Below, piece by piece: positions 10,641-21,690 of a DNA stretch of 64,000 nt. Source of the DNA: Pyrrhosoma nymphula (Eukaryota > Arthropoda > Insecta > Odonata > Coenagrionidae); contig OY754331.1 of NCBI GenBank assembly GCA_963573305.1, positions 15,410,868-15,474,867 on the forward strand. Direction: 5' to 3'. The notes below the pieces were generated by a model that was not told the origin of the DNA, made no database searches, and worked only from the letters and a program-made list of their open reading frames with translations. Both the position numbers and the translations under genes were made by a program. Every line of letters starts with the position of its first letter. Positions within the stretch are counted from its first letter, which is position 1.

Positions 10641-11308
10641 CTGTGGATGGTGTTAACATAAAGGCGACAGATGAAGTGAAGTATGTAGGAGTTACGATTA
10701 CCTCAAACCTATCGTGGGGAACACATATAAGAAATATTTGTGGCAGAGCTCTGAAGAAGCTAGGATTCGTCAAGCGTATTGTGGGAAGATTTTCGGATGA
10801 AAAAGTAAGAGAGAGGTGCTATTTCGCACTCGTCCGGCCACACCTTGAATATACAGAGAGCATATGGGATCCAGTGCAGAAAGACTTAATCCGGGAACTT
10901 AATAAGATACAAAGGAAAGCTGCGCGATTCGTCAAAAACAGCTACGGGCGTACAGACAGCGTTACACAGATGTTAAACGAATTAGGCTGGGAGCCGCTAG
11001 AGACTCGGAGGCTGCGCGCTAGGCTTAGATTGCTTGAGCAATTGAGAATAGATATCTTTGGAGAACATCATATTAGAACCCCACTATATATTTCCAGGTC
11101 CGACAGAAACGATAAATTAAGAGAGATATTTTGCCGAACGGATAGGTATGGGAATTCGTTTTTCCCCCGAACAATAAGGGACTTTAATAAATGCTAGGCG
11201 TAATTTCATTAGAGCGTTTACTTTTTTATATATAAACGGATGATGTCCTAACACCCCAGCCACACGCCTATTGAGGCGGCTTGCGGGGTAGTATGTAGAT
11301 GTAGATGA
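10636..11308 (+). mobile_element. CR1-like family C 3' end
   Basis: The ORF fragment is followed by a very short 3' UTR and a terminal hairpin (CCCC...GGGG arms, 11253-11288), then GTAGATGTAGATG. The hairpin loop and arms differ from families A and B but preserve pairing. Confidence 0.85.
10643..11197 (+). pseudogene. CR1-like RT C-terminal fragment, family C
   Basis: A 184-codon open frame without a genuine start (its first codon is GTG). It contains VKYVGVTITSNLSWGTHI, LVRPHLEYTESIWDP, KAARFVKNSYGR and the FFPRTIRDFNKC ending. This is the region after the RT palm in CR1/L2-type proteins. No polymerase catalytic residues are included. The frame is intact, so the copy may be younger than its neighbours. 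Confidence 0.88.
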
Positions 11309-11748
11309 GAAGTCTACGCACATCCTCCCTTCGCAATGACCAAGTTTCCGACCCATACAGCGAAATACAAAATAAAAAGAGACAAAAAAGGAAAAAAAAC
11401 ACTCCACACACCGCAAAAACACAATTCCTATTTTTAAAAAAAGTTGAACAGTTAAATACGCACTCTCAGTCACTCGGGTGTGCCGTGAAATAGTGACCCT
11501 CGTGAATCTCAATCACGCGCACGCTCAGGGTTTTTTTTAGAAGGATCTCTCTTCAGAAGGTTTCATGATAATCAAAGGTTGCAGGTTCTACTTTGTGGGA
11601 ATTTATAATGAAATGAAAAAAACCTTTCCTATTTCCAGGAGGTTGTGATTCTATAATCGTGTGGAAATACAAAGTGTTTTTTTTTTTTCATTTTTTGGAG
11701 TTCATAAATCCGACGATAAACGCAAATCGGAACGAGCATTAGTTACGA
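11309..11748. other. Unassigned, A- and T-run rich
   Basis: Several poly-A and poly-T runs, no coding signal. The overlapping ORFs of 62 and 131 codons are chance frames or cover the CR1 tail. Confidence 0.5.
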
Positions 11749-12285
11749 TTAAGGACGTTCGGTGGTTTCACTCAACTTGAGGGAATTCGACGAAACTTGC
11801 TGGAAGCATTAATTATGTTTTCCTAAAGTTAACTGAATTTTTTCAAAATTATTTACCGCTGATTTCTTAGGATATTTGATGTGGAAGTGGGCATGAAATT
11901 ATATGGGTTCTTATGGGAACGCGAGGTGCGACTATCTTTATTAATCAAAAAGAACGTTTTCTATTTAAGAATAAGAAAAACAAAAATAATTTAAATCATC
12001 AATAGAATAATGTATGAAAATCATTTGATATACTTTATTTTCATTATTTTTGTTTTTCTTATTCTTAACTAGAAAAGGGTTCTTTTTGATGAATTAAGCT
12101 ACTCGTACCTAGTGTTCCCATAAGAAGACAAGTAATTTTTTGTCCACTTCTCGATCAAATATCTCAAGTAATCTGTGGTAAATAATTCTGAAAAAAATCA
12201 GGTAGATTTAAGACAACATAAGTAATGCATTCAGCAAGTTTCGTAGAATTCTCTAAAGTTGAGTGAAACCACCGCACCTCCTTAA
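11749..12285. mobile_element. Near-complete palindromic (foldback) element at TTAA sites
   Basis: A 537-bp unit whose two halves are reverse complements almost to the centre (near 12017). The outer arms both read TTAAGGA...GGTGGTTTCACTCAACT. Both ends sit on TTAA (11749-11752 and 12282-12285), which fits a piggyBac-type target choice. No ORF. Transcription would produce a hairpin of about 250 bp. Confidence 0.85.
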
Positions 12286-14464
12286 AGTAAATGGGAAAGC
12301 GCATCTTCATCACTTATGATTCGACTACTTCAGGTATATCTTGTCAACTTGACCCTTGGGTCTTCTCTCCTTACCTTTTGAATTTAACGGCGAAGGATAT
12401 TTCAATCCATCAATAATTATTTGGCATTCCAAATTCATTCCCTGGCCGGAAATTTTGTAGGGATATGCTCTTGCGTCCCCGGCTTGATGAAATTATAATA
12501 TTGTGAATGGTAATTTGCCATCTTGCTATCTCGCATTATTTTTCAATTTAATTAACTTTCATTTATTATGCAATTGTGTGTACTGACAAGGCATGACTTT
12601 TTCGAATTGTAATGATGTATAAATGTGATGTTAGTAGCTCATTTGTGCTAGGGTTTCCTCAGCGTCTTGAAATGTATGGATTCAAATGGGGATTTAAACA
12701 GCGTTTAGCTTTTGTTGGTCCGAGGCGTGGTGTGGTAGGCATTGGCGTTTTTGGCGGTCGAGACTCAAAGCGTCCTCCATTACCTGATGGACGTAGGCGT
12801 GCAACGCAAACCAATGACACTTGACGTCGCGAGTGAATTGACTGTGATTGGTGGGCGGAAACGAGAGAAAAATGAAAAAACAACCTTAGCCAGTTTGATT
12901 AACTTCAAGTGACAGCATTTAAATAACCACAATTATTACAATAGAAAACAAGCCCGTAGGCTAAATACCGTTAACTGTGTATATACAAGACGAACACAAG
13001 TCATAACTGGAACCAAGCAGATATGGACGTCCTTCTCCGCCCGCGGTCAGGTTCAAAAGAAAGCTAGTCTGTTCACGGTACACTTTGTCAGCGCATGGAG
13101 GGGAATAAGCTGACCAGTGGAGGGGGAAAGTAGGGGAGGTGCTATCACACTTTGGATTGGTGGGAATATGTTATGTATTGGTGGGATATCAGTAATATTT
13201 TTAATTATTTTTTAAAAAGTGAATGTATTGTAATTTAGATAATTATTATTTTTTTATTTTATTCATTTTTTTTGGAATCTTTTCATAGCCCACATCTTAC
13301 CGCCAAAAATGAACAATATTGATAAACCGTATATGGCTTTATACTGAGAAAGATTACACCGCTGGATAAATTAATTAAGAACCACAGCAAGTGATCAATT
13401 AAAAATTTAGCTAGAGATCATCATTTTAGGCCTTTTAAACATATCAGAAAAAAACATAAAACTACTGCCCATGAAAATATGCAATCGAATTAATCATTAC
13501 TTGAAGACAGAGAGAGAGATCGTTTCAAGGGTTACATCCCAATCACGAATAATCATCCAAAATGAAAAAAATGCAATAACAACCAATAGATTTTTGTCAC
13601 TAATGAATATAGAATAAAAGGAGGGTGCTAGCGTTCGCGTTGACCAGAGCAGATCGCGGCACTTGTCTCATCGCTCTCTGGCACTTGAAACCGCAGGAGA
13701 CTGTCGCGTCTCGCTGAATCTCCGAAGATATTCGAGTTTTGAGGTATCGAGGGAAAATTGGCACAGGTGAAGTCGGGCAGTGTAAACTGACACGCCAAAA
13801 TATTCACCGCGTTATTTTTATTCATAAGTGGGTACTTTTATTTCATGGTTAAAAGTGAGAAGCCTCCGTTGGTATTCCTACATAAGTTAATACATAGCTT
13901 AGTAACTCAAGAATTAAACAAATCACGGTTTTTAATTGATTTTTCCAAGCTTTTATGGTTCAAATGCGTTCTCAGTATTCTGGGATTTCTCGCTCCATTC
14001 TTCAAGATAGATTGTTCTCTGGGAATGGTTGCATTATATTCTATACTTTGATCTATACCTTTTTATACTTCTTACAACTGCTTAAATTTAAATATAAAAT
14101 TCAGATGTGGAGTCTATTGTGAGTAGAGAAAGATCTCTCTCAGGCTACCATAGGAGATCGTTTTAGCCGGAAGTAGAGTCAAGGATTAAGTTCCCTGATT
14201 GGTGATATGTTTTGGGTGATGGTAATCAGGTGAAATTATTGCTCGCAACGAATTAAGTGACAGAGGACCGTATGGCCGTGATCCTTTGTTCTCCATTGTT
14301 GGCCTCTCAAACTTAGCATGTGATACGGAAATAGAAATGGGACCTCTTGTCTCAAAATTTCGATTTTGAGTTATTGCTATTTTCTTAAACAGAGATGAAT
14401 TCTGTTCAATTTGATTCCAAAATCACATTCATATCTTAAATAAATGTAGAGAGTATTATTGAAA
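12286..14464. other. Unassigned 2.2-kb interval
   Basis: No gene supported. ORFs of up to 74 codons on both strands (for example 12612-12824 and 12659-12883) overlap each other without recognisable motifs. A GC-richer patch lies at 12700-12850. Confidence 0.45.
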
Positions 14465-14682
14465 CTCCCGTCAGATCTTTATGTCGTGAATGCGAAATTA
14501 CGTACGTAACTCTCGTTATTGGGGGATTGTTTTGTTTTGTTTGTTGGAAAGAAATTAGAAATGAAAGAAAGAAAATTACGCTGTACATAACATTAATTCA
14601 TCGAAATCATTAGTAGGTACTAATGGTTAACCGGTGAACAATTGGTCGATGGTAACTAACATTTTCTGCTTTCCAAAAGTTA
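14465..14682 (+). repeat. Dispersed repeat Rpt2, left half of an interrupted copy
   Basis: Aligns with 1313-1535. Similarity stops at CTTTCCAAAA and resumes at 17101. Confidence 0.8.
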
Positions 14683-15324
14683 ATGTTATAATTATTGTGT
14701 TATTAACGTCTAACTCACGTTCTCAGCTCTCCGTAGACACCTCAATCACTAAAATCAACCTACTTGTTCCGGAGATACATCTGGACTAGGGATGGGCGAT
14801 TACGATATCGATTAATCTAATAATCGATTATTTTTGCCAATTAATCGAAAAGTTGGAATCGATTAATGCAACAGCCGATATCGATTGTATACCCGATTAA
14901 TTTGATCGATTATCGATTATTTCTGAATTTTGTGTCTGGTGAACTGTGATGTTTCGGAGGCTCACGTTTTGTCTTCTGCTCGAAAATTCGACTGTGGCTG
15001 CACTCTACGCGACGACACCATAGAGGTAGTAGAATGTAGAATGCTCATGACGTAACTTTACACGGCACCACATTTTACTGGCCACTCACGTGTCATGTGT
15101 CAGATTTCGCTTCGCCAGGCATAGACGTGTGTGTTATTTACGCTTGTTATTTTGAAAAAAAAAATCAATAAAAAGACTAACGAGGAGTATGTTCCTGGAG
15201 CCCTAGATATAATTTAAAAAAATAAGGATATTGCTAATTTCTTTCGCCACAGTGTCAATGCAAGTGATGCTTTGAAACGCATTCAGTAATCTCAAGGGAA
15301 GACAGAGGGTACCGTCCTACACCT

Positions 15325-16655
15325 CATCCAGTGGAACGCTACCCAGTGGTTCTCAACCTACGAGATGCTTTCTCGAGTTTAGAGTGGTCACCCGTAGTAG
15401 CCAAGGTGTTTCTCGACTATGGGGACGTGACAATGCTGAGCGGTGCGGAGCTGAACACCGTCCGTGTCTTCATATCCGTGCTGAAACCATTTGCTAAAGT
15501 GACTACGGAAATGTGCGCGGATCAAGTTACTACAGTCAGCAAGGTCATTCCCCTCGTGAAATTGCTTAAGCAGGTGAAGTTAACGCGATCATTGATTCCT
15601 CTCTTGATATGCTATGTTAATTCATTTCTCCTGCATTTACTTCGGTTTTCAATTTCGGAGCATACATCTGATACAGCTTCCGCAAGGAGACAGGCTAGCG
15701 GAACGGGTGAGGAAGTTCGTTCTGTCGGAGCTGGACCGTCGCGTCGGTTCGATCATATTGGGTCCAGAAAGCACTATGCAATCGCCACGATGCTGGTCCC
15801 ACGGTTCAAAAAACTGCACTCGAAGAGCCCGATCGCTGTTGCCAATGCCATGAACACCGTCATCGCTGTGATGACTGAGATGTTCTCGAGGAGGATCAGG
15901 AAAACGTCCTGCAGATGTTTTCAAACGCTGAGCGAGGTGTAACACTATCAGGGGGGTTATTTTTTAATCTCAATTAAGTGACAATACGCCATAAAATATG
16001 GAAAATTACGTCATTTTTCGCAGTTCAACTCCGCAACCCAGGCGGCTCGGCATGACCATCTTCGGCTCTCAAGTGGTGAACTGTCGGTCTATTTATTTGA
16101 TTCATCCGCTCTTTCAACTCTTTATCAGTATCTTTCGACTCTTGATCCGTTTCATTTGGCTCCGCATTTCATTAATTTCATCTTACCTGTCGTTAGGAAC
16201 GTGAAATGGAGCTACCATCGGATCTTGGCCGATCGTGAGCCGATCATTAAGAGAGCGAAACGGATCTCCCGCCTTCCCGCAGAGAGTCATTAAAAAGGTG
16301 AGATTACAAAATAACCCCCTCAGATGACCTCTGGAGCTTTCATGACACTGAAGCAGCATCACAGAGAACCCTGGTTAATGAAGATGTCGCCGGTCGGACA
16401 CCATTTGAGTTACGACAATTCCTCAACCGACCCGTAAATGACCGCCATTTGAATCCTTTTCCAGTGTGGGAGTCAATGAAAACTGAATACCCTCACTTAT
16501 ATCAGAGAGCCAGGAAGTACCTGCCAAGAGTAGCAACATCAGTTCCATCAGAGAGACTCTTTTCCGAGATGAGACTAATTCAATCTGATCCGAGAAGCCG
16601 CCTTATGCCAATACCCACTTATAAAAATTGCAATTTTTTGCTTCAGTTCCTATAA
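15325..16655 (+). pseudogene. hAT (zBED-type) transposase relic
   Basis: Segments in several frames give a hAT transposase C-terminal half. QWFSTYEMLSR is encoded near 15334, in a different frame from the downstream LKPFAKVTTEM...VIPLVKLLKQ segment. These are followed by HYAIATMLVPRFKKLH and SPIAVANAMNTVI up to about 15940. After the MITE comes PRVATSVPSERLFSEMR, the dimerisation signature (frame 16449-16655). The order matches hAT transposases, which cut and paste the element. The N-terminal zinc finger is not identifiable. Stops, frameshifts and the MITE insertion make the gene inactive. Confidence 0.88.
15952..16319. mobile_element. MITE with 21-bp TIRs inside the hAT transposase
   Basis: A 368-bp insertion. 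Its left end GGGGGTTATTTTTTAATCTC and the complement of its right end (GGGGGTTATTTTGTAATCTC) differ at one base. TCAG occurs directly on both sides (15948-15951 and 16320-16323) as a 4-bp target duplication. Removing it brings the two parts of the transposase relic together. No coding capacity. Confidence 0.88.
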
Positions 16656-17100
16656 ACATTTGGCAATCGTCAAAAATTTAAATTAAGTTAAGAAATGTTT
16701 CCCAACTCTGTTCCCTGACACGCCTCCTGGATGTTTATCTAGATTTTACAATATGTACACGTGATAACATTAACATTATACAATTTAAAAGATATTTTAC
16801 TTTATTTATGGAAGGACCATAACCTCGCAAGCTACGTTTTATATGTTGTCATAATCGAATCGATTAATCGATGTATCGATTAATAAAATCAATTAATCGG
16901 GCGCGATTAATCGGCTGCTTGCAATTACTCTATTTACAAAATATCGATTATTTTTTTATAATCACCCATCCCTATCCCATCCCATCGAGATTCTGAACTG
17001 AGCGCGCGCCGTGCCCACACGAGCCCAAATTTAGACCCCCACGCGCAGGGCTGTGACGTCACTTCGCAACCCCCCCTCCACTCGCGACAAACCATTTCCG

Positions 17101-17270
17101 ATAGTCGACGAAACGGGCTATCCAGTCATAGTTTTAGATATTCTGTAATACTAATAGTTTTTGCACACGAGGCCCTCGAAAATACAGAAATATTGGTCGC
17201 GGCAAAACCTTACATGACACTGAGAACGAACCATAAGATGTTCATTCGCGTTCACATTAAAAAATAAGAA
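17101..17270 (+). repeat. Dispersed repeat Rpt2, right half of an interrupted copy
   Basis: Resumes at TAGTCGACGAAACGGGC, matching 1533-1698. The preceding 17020-17100 stretch is part of the insertion and contains a TGACGTCA site. Confidence 0.8.
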
Positions 17271-17590
17271 TTTTATGCCTACATGAAAATAAGGGACGGA
17301 AATGGAATAAGGTAGGGATCATCCACGTAATTTATCCATGAGGAAAAGAGGTCCCTTTTCTCGGACGTGACATCAGTCGCTTATTTGTTATTTTTCAAGT
17401 ATTTATCGGTCACAAACGAATTTACCATCGATATTAGCTTATTATTGGATAGTTAGACAAAAATAATTGACAAAAAAACAAAAAAACGATATTTTAGACT
17501 CTGACAACTTGCGTCATTTGTTCTGAAAATTTTACTCTGCCTTCAAGAGGCTCCTTTTCGTTTTCCGAATCACATATCATCCATCTTCTT
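17271..17590. other. Unassigned interval
   Basis: No gene or repeat recognised. Confidence 0.5.
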
Positions 17591-17960
17591 CCTCCTTTCC
17601 AGGCTTAGGCAATTTGCCAGTTCTGGCTTCACCATCGTAATCTCGGCCTCCCAACACTTCTTCTCCCTAAAGGCTTATACTCTAAAACCTCTCTGGTAAT
17701 CCTTTCTAGAGGCATGTGCTCAACATATTCTTTCCATACTTCTTCATAATTTGTTGCTACTTCTGTTACTGGTTGTACTTCTAATTACTAATTTCTTCCT
17801 TATATATGTCTTCATTTTTTATATGGTCCAGGCGTGTACAGCCTTTCACAGATGTAAGGAATTTCATTTCTGACCTTTCAATTAGTTTTAAGTCTCGTTT
17901 TCAAGCTTCTGATCCATGTAGTAATGTGGGGGCAGCCATTATTTTGTAAAATTTTGTTTA
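17591..17960 (-). pseudogene. RTE-like RT C-terminus, type 3
   Basis: Minus-strand translation in two frames gives LKLIERSEMKFLTSVKGCTR followed by LDHIKNEDI, then VWKEYVEHMPLERI and GRRSVGRPRLRW. This is the characteristic C-terminal tail of RTE-like endonuclease/RT proteins in arthropods. Stops and a frameshift separate the pieces. The frames are too short to stand out by ORF length. Confidence 0.8.
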
Positions 17961-18170
17961 AGTTTCTTTTGCAGTTTTTCCCTTCAGTGCTCTTCTTATA
18001 GTCCCACATATTCTTTGGTAATTAGTTGTATTATTTAAAACAACTGATTTTTAATATGCATCACATATATTACTCGTAATTTCGGGTAATCTTTTATAAT
18101 TTTAATTTTTTACTCCTGGGTGTAAGTGTGTAATACAGATTCTGTTTTTGAAATTCTGTGCACCGGATGA

Positions 18171-18205
18171 GAATGCGTGTGTGTGAGTGTGTGTGTGTGT
18201 GTGGA
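18171..18205 (+). repeat. (GT)n microsatellite
   Basis: Interrupted GTGTGTGT array. It is followed at 18340-18410 by a pyrimidine-rich tract. Confidence 0.9.
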
Positions 18206-18427
18206 TGGACCGCCGATGACCCACGCTGTCTAAAATAACCGCGAGGCAAAAATTCGGAGTGTCGCGACTGGACGGTGGATTTTTTGCGTCTTATTTTTTT
18301 CTACTTTTATTTTTTATATAGCTCTCGTCCATTCAATACCAATCCCCTCCTCTTTCTCCCCACCCCACCCCCCTCCCCCTCCTCTCTTTCGCACTACCCC
18401 CTCTTCCATTCTTTTCCAACCGGCAAT

Positions 18428-18866
18428 ATCTACATCTACTAAATACCCTGCAAGCCTCCTCAGGGGTGTGTGGCAGGGGGTGAGTATTCACCAACATGCA
18501 TCACACTATACTCTAAAGGTAGTGTAACTACGACTAATTATGCATTCGCATAAATCGCTAATGCTTGTCACGAGGCGAAGCCTCACAAGCATGCACTACA
18601 CTATAGATATTACCACAATGGAGAGGGACCGTTAATATATATATATGTATTTTACAACTACACAAATGGACAGAGACTCAAGACTTATGTAGAAAACATG
18701 CACGGCGTGCAGCTAGTACTAGGTAACAGATGAGGATTCAAGGATTAGGGAGAACTACTACAACTAAGAGCTACACTTCCTATTGACAAACCTAGATAAA
18801 AGTCTCATTGGCCGCTGTTATGTTCCCATATAGTTGGTGGGAAAAATGACATTTTAAATAGTTTCG
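18428..18866 (-). mobile_element. CR1-like family A 3' end
   Basis: Minus-strand copy running from the last codons of the ORF and its UTR to the complement of the GTAGATGTAGATA tail at 18428. It includes the hairpin and the GAGGCTTCGCCTCGTGAC stem-forming segment seen in other family A copies. Confidence 0.9.
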
Positions 18867-19299
18867 AACTATGCCGTAGTTTCGAGGAGTTTTCCTCTTC
18901 GCACTTCAACCGGGAGTGTGGTGTGCTAGGGTGCGATTATAAACCCTCACCCACCGATTCGGAACCTTGTCTCCAATCGGAAAATCGTGCGCTTCAATCC
19001 GATCTGAAAAACGAGTTTCGCATTTCAGAGACCTCCGTACGAATTACAAACGGTTTCACCGTCATTTTTTTCTATTTCAGCGACATGATGCGGCGGATCT
19101 GTCTTATCGTCGATGATAGGAGAGAGTAGAGATGGCGTCTTTACGTTGAAACGAAAGTGAAGCCAGTTATTTTTTTTGTTGCTCGACTCGACTTTGCTCG
19201 GACTCATCCGCCATCTTGGAGCCCAAACGTAAAAGAGGCGAAAAGTGATGAATTTCCCTCAAGTTCTCCTCGCTACCGATGGATTTGGAAAATCATTCA
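18867..19299. other. Unassigned interval
   Basis: A 68-codon plus frame at 18923 and a 60-codon minus frame overlap. No motif; gene content not supported. Confidence 0.45.
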
Positions 19300-19319
19300 C
19301 CGTGCGATGTTCCACAGAT

Positions 19320-19410
19320 GACAAGTCATTCGTCTTGACCGGGATTCGAACCCGGATCCCTCGATTTCGTGCCTCAGTAAAAGGTTATACCGTGGTTAGT
19401 CCCGGTATCC
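19320..19410 (-). repeat. tRNA-derived SINE-like sequence
   Basis: The minus strand carries GGGTTCGAATCCCGG, a strong pol III B box. Upstream sequence (ACTAACCACGGTATAACC) resembles a degraded tRNA D-arm region but not a clean A box. A SINE or tRNA pseudogene is more likely than a functional tRNA. Confidence 0.5.
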
Positions 19411-19529
19411 TTAAATTTTATCGTTCACCGTGTCAGACACAAATGTTGAAAAAAGTATAGTATACTAGAGCAGTATTCACAAACAGCATGATCTCACACG
19501 AACATAGGATGGCAAATATGACTGCATAC

Positions 19530-19759
19530 TCCATGCTAACATAATTCTACATCTACATCAATTGTGCATAAATATGCGTGAGCTTATTGATCTTAGGACC
19601 ACTCATAAGTTTAAATGCTAATTTCAAATTATTCTGGGACCCAAAAAGACGGATTAGCCTGCTACATTGCACATCGGGCTCGTTTTGTTCTTTAAATAAC
19701 TGCTTTCACTGATAGAATGCTTATTCATTCATTACAGTAATCTACCGGTTAAAGGTAGG
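19530..19759 (-). other. Possible CR1-type tail, otherwise unassigned
   Basis: TCTACATCTACATC at 19552-19565 is the complement of the TAGATG-type tail and may mark another minus-strand CR1-like 3' end. The adjacent hairpin is not recognisable. Confidence 0.3.
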
Positions 19760-20235
19760 TTGTGATGAAAATCAGAGAATATCCAACAAACTCTTACGCC
19801 TGCCGTGCCCTTTCTACCTCTAGTATTTCTTTCTTCATCTCAGCATAAGTCCTACCTTTCTTCATCCCGTCCATAAAGCCTATTCTCTTCCTTCCCCTTC
19901 CCCGCTTACCCAACATCCTTCCCTCTATCACGACCTTCAGCAAAACCATCGTCCCTCATTACCCCTTCCAGCCACCTACCCTGCCTTCCCCTAATCTCAT
20001 CTATAAGTTTCCTCTCCTCGCCCACCAATGTCAAGCACTTCCTCATTTGTCTTCCTTTCCGTCCAACGCACCTTCTCCATCCTCCTCCACACCCACATCT
20101 CGAAAGCCTTCAGCCTATTTTCGTCTTCTTTTCTCAAGGTCCACGTTTCTGCCCCATACAACGCCACACTCCATATCAAGCTCTTCCCCAGCCTCTTTTT
20201 TACATCCTTTCTTAAGGTCCCCGTCATCAGCTCCC
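19760..20235 (-). pseudogene. RTE-like RT C-terminus, type 2, copy 2
   Basis: The minus frame has IWSVALYGAETWTLRKED, FEMWVWRRMEKVRW and NEEVLDI. After frameshifts it continues to KKGRTYAEMKKEILE and a stop near 19795, followed by a short 3' UTR. It is longer than the copy at 10317-10640 and keeps the YGAETWT block. Inactive fragment. Confidence 0.85.
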
Positions 20236-20341
20236 TTCTATTATACCATTACTGATGCAAAATTGAGGTACAAAATATGAAGATAATTCAACGACAAAAT
20301 TTCTAATGATTCATACTCAAGTATGAGGAATTTATTTTCAC

Positions 20342-20368
20342 CTGATGATGACACCGTTGTGTCAAAAC
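20342..20368 (+). other. Hammerhead-like CTGATGA-stem-AAAAC motif
   Basis: CTGATGA, one T, a GACAC/GTGTC stem with a CGTT loop, then AAAAC. The layout is like the motifs at 24527, 25517, 60190 and 60288, but with AAAAC in place of GAAAC. The surrounding 20236-20635 shows no gene. Confidence 0.4.
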
Positions 20369-20635
20369 CTGCTGACCCAAGAGAATAAATCTGCGAAAGA
20401 AAAGGAAGTTACTTTTTCATTTGTGAAAATCAACTTCCACATAGTTGAACATGGAACCCTGGAACGTATAATTCAACGAATGTATTTTTCAATGGACAAC
20501 TTTTCCAGCCACTGGAACTGACTGACATAGCGCAATTTCTATATAATAAATTCCACTCATTGCAGTAATTGATTAATAACTAAAAAAATTACCAATTGTA
20601 CAAATTATATTACAGTTCCCGGAGAGAATTCGCTT

Positions 20636-20705
20636 CTCATTTACAGTTTTTCGCGAAAATAGCATTTGTGTTTGATTCTTGCGTTTTTAGAACATGTAAT
20701 TTCAA
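20636..20705 (-). repeat. Dispersed repeat Rpt1, copy 3 (part 1)
   Basis: Matches the complement of about 670-745 of Rpt1 copy 1 and ends at ATGTAATTTCAA (20694-20705). Continues at 21545. Confidence 0.65.
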
Positions 20706-20737
20706 ATCAAGGCATTTGATCTCTACGACCTCTATAG

Positions 20738-21546
20738 ATTACACAGATAAAAAATTCTCCAATGGCCGTAAAATATATGCACCACTCGTCAGCACAATAA
20801 TCAAACACTTACTGTGTTGGTTTGCGGGAATGGGGACTCCGCAACAGGGACCAAATACAGCCCCTCCACCAGAATACCCACCTGTGGTAGTTTACGGGAA
20901 AGTTATTTCCTCTCCAGGGACCACCACATACACACACACACAACCCAAATGGAATCCTTTGCAAGGCTAATGGGACCCTACTAAGAAAACCTGTGTTATA
21001 ACCTGGGATCCTTCGCAGAGTTGAAGTGACCCTGCTAAGGATGTCAAGCTATTACCACAACCACACAGGCAATCACACAAAACACTCACTCACACACACC
21101 GTAGGGCCACAGATTTCTGGGAGAAAAGCTCAAAAAGAGCGTGGTCAAATAGAACAAAACAACAAACAGGGAACGAGGGTGGACTTTGGATACGCGTATT
21201 TCGACCACAAAGTGATCCTCTTCAGCGAGCTGAAGGGGAAAAACACTTTCAACACGAGGTTGAAAGTGAATGAAGAGGAGTACAATCCTAGAATAAATAG
21301 GGAAGGGACAAAAGGGTTGGGAAGCGGGGGGGACCAAAGAAATCGGTAAAAGGCTAAAAGGGTATTCGTGGGTAGTGGGGATGGGGGTGAAGTGGAGAGT
21401 GGGGGTGACGAGGGGGGTGTGGTAGATTCTCCAACCAACTCTCCAACTCCAATTCTCGAAAACAAACACAGTAAGTGTTTGGTTATTGTGCTGACGAATG
21501 GTGCAAATATTTTACGGCCATTGGAGAATTTTTTTATCTGTGTAAT
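20738..21546. mobile_element. Inverted-repeat (foldback-like) element
   Basis: Terminal inverted repeats of about 90 bp (20738-20830 and 21454-21546) start ATTACACAGATAAAAAA and share AATGGCCGTAAAATAT. Between the arms there are CA-rich stretches and two diverged direct copies of a 36-bp unit (near 20950 and 21004). The frame at 21026-21349 has no recognised domain. ATGTAATTTCAA occurs on both sides (20694 and 21545). On the left it is 32 bp outside the inverted repeat, so the exact ends are uncertain. Confidence 0.75.
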
Positions 21547-21690
21547 GTAATTTCAAGTTCAATGTGGGCATAAATTTTGTGGAAAGCTATGATTTAATTG
21601 GTCGTATCAAACAAAGGATGTATTTCTCTTAAAGTTGAAAGGATCCAATAAAAATGACAATTAGGTAATTTTACGGGGAACCACCTTAAT
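21545..21690 (-). repeat. Dispersed repeat Rpt1, copy 3 (part 2)
   Basis: From ATGTAATTTCAAGTTCAA to TTTTACGGGGAACCAC, the complement of the start of Rpt1 copy 1, more diverged than copies 1 and 2. Confidence 0.65.

Larger units (their letters stand above)
14787..16974 (+). mobile_element. hAT element, degenerate, with nested MITE
   Basis: A 2.19-kb element with terminal inverted repeats TAGGGATGGGCGATTA (14787-14802) and, at the right, the complement of TAGGGATGGGTGATTA. Subterminal regions are rich in ATCGATTA motifs at both ends. The interior encodes a hAT transposase relic on the plus strand. No matching 8-bp duplication is visible directly outside the ends, so either the flanks decayed or the boundaries shifted. 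Confidence 0.88.

Noticed and set aside
19335..19350. Functional tRNA gene on the minus strand
   Set aside because: Good B box but no proper A box or acceptor stem.
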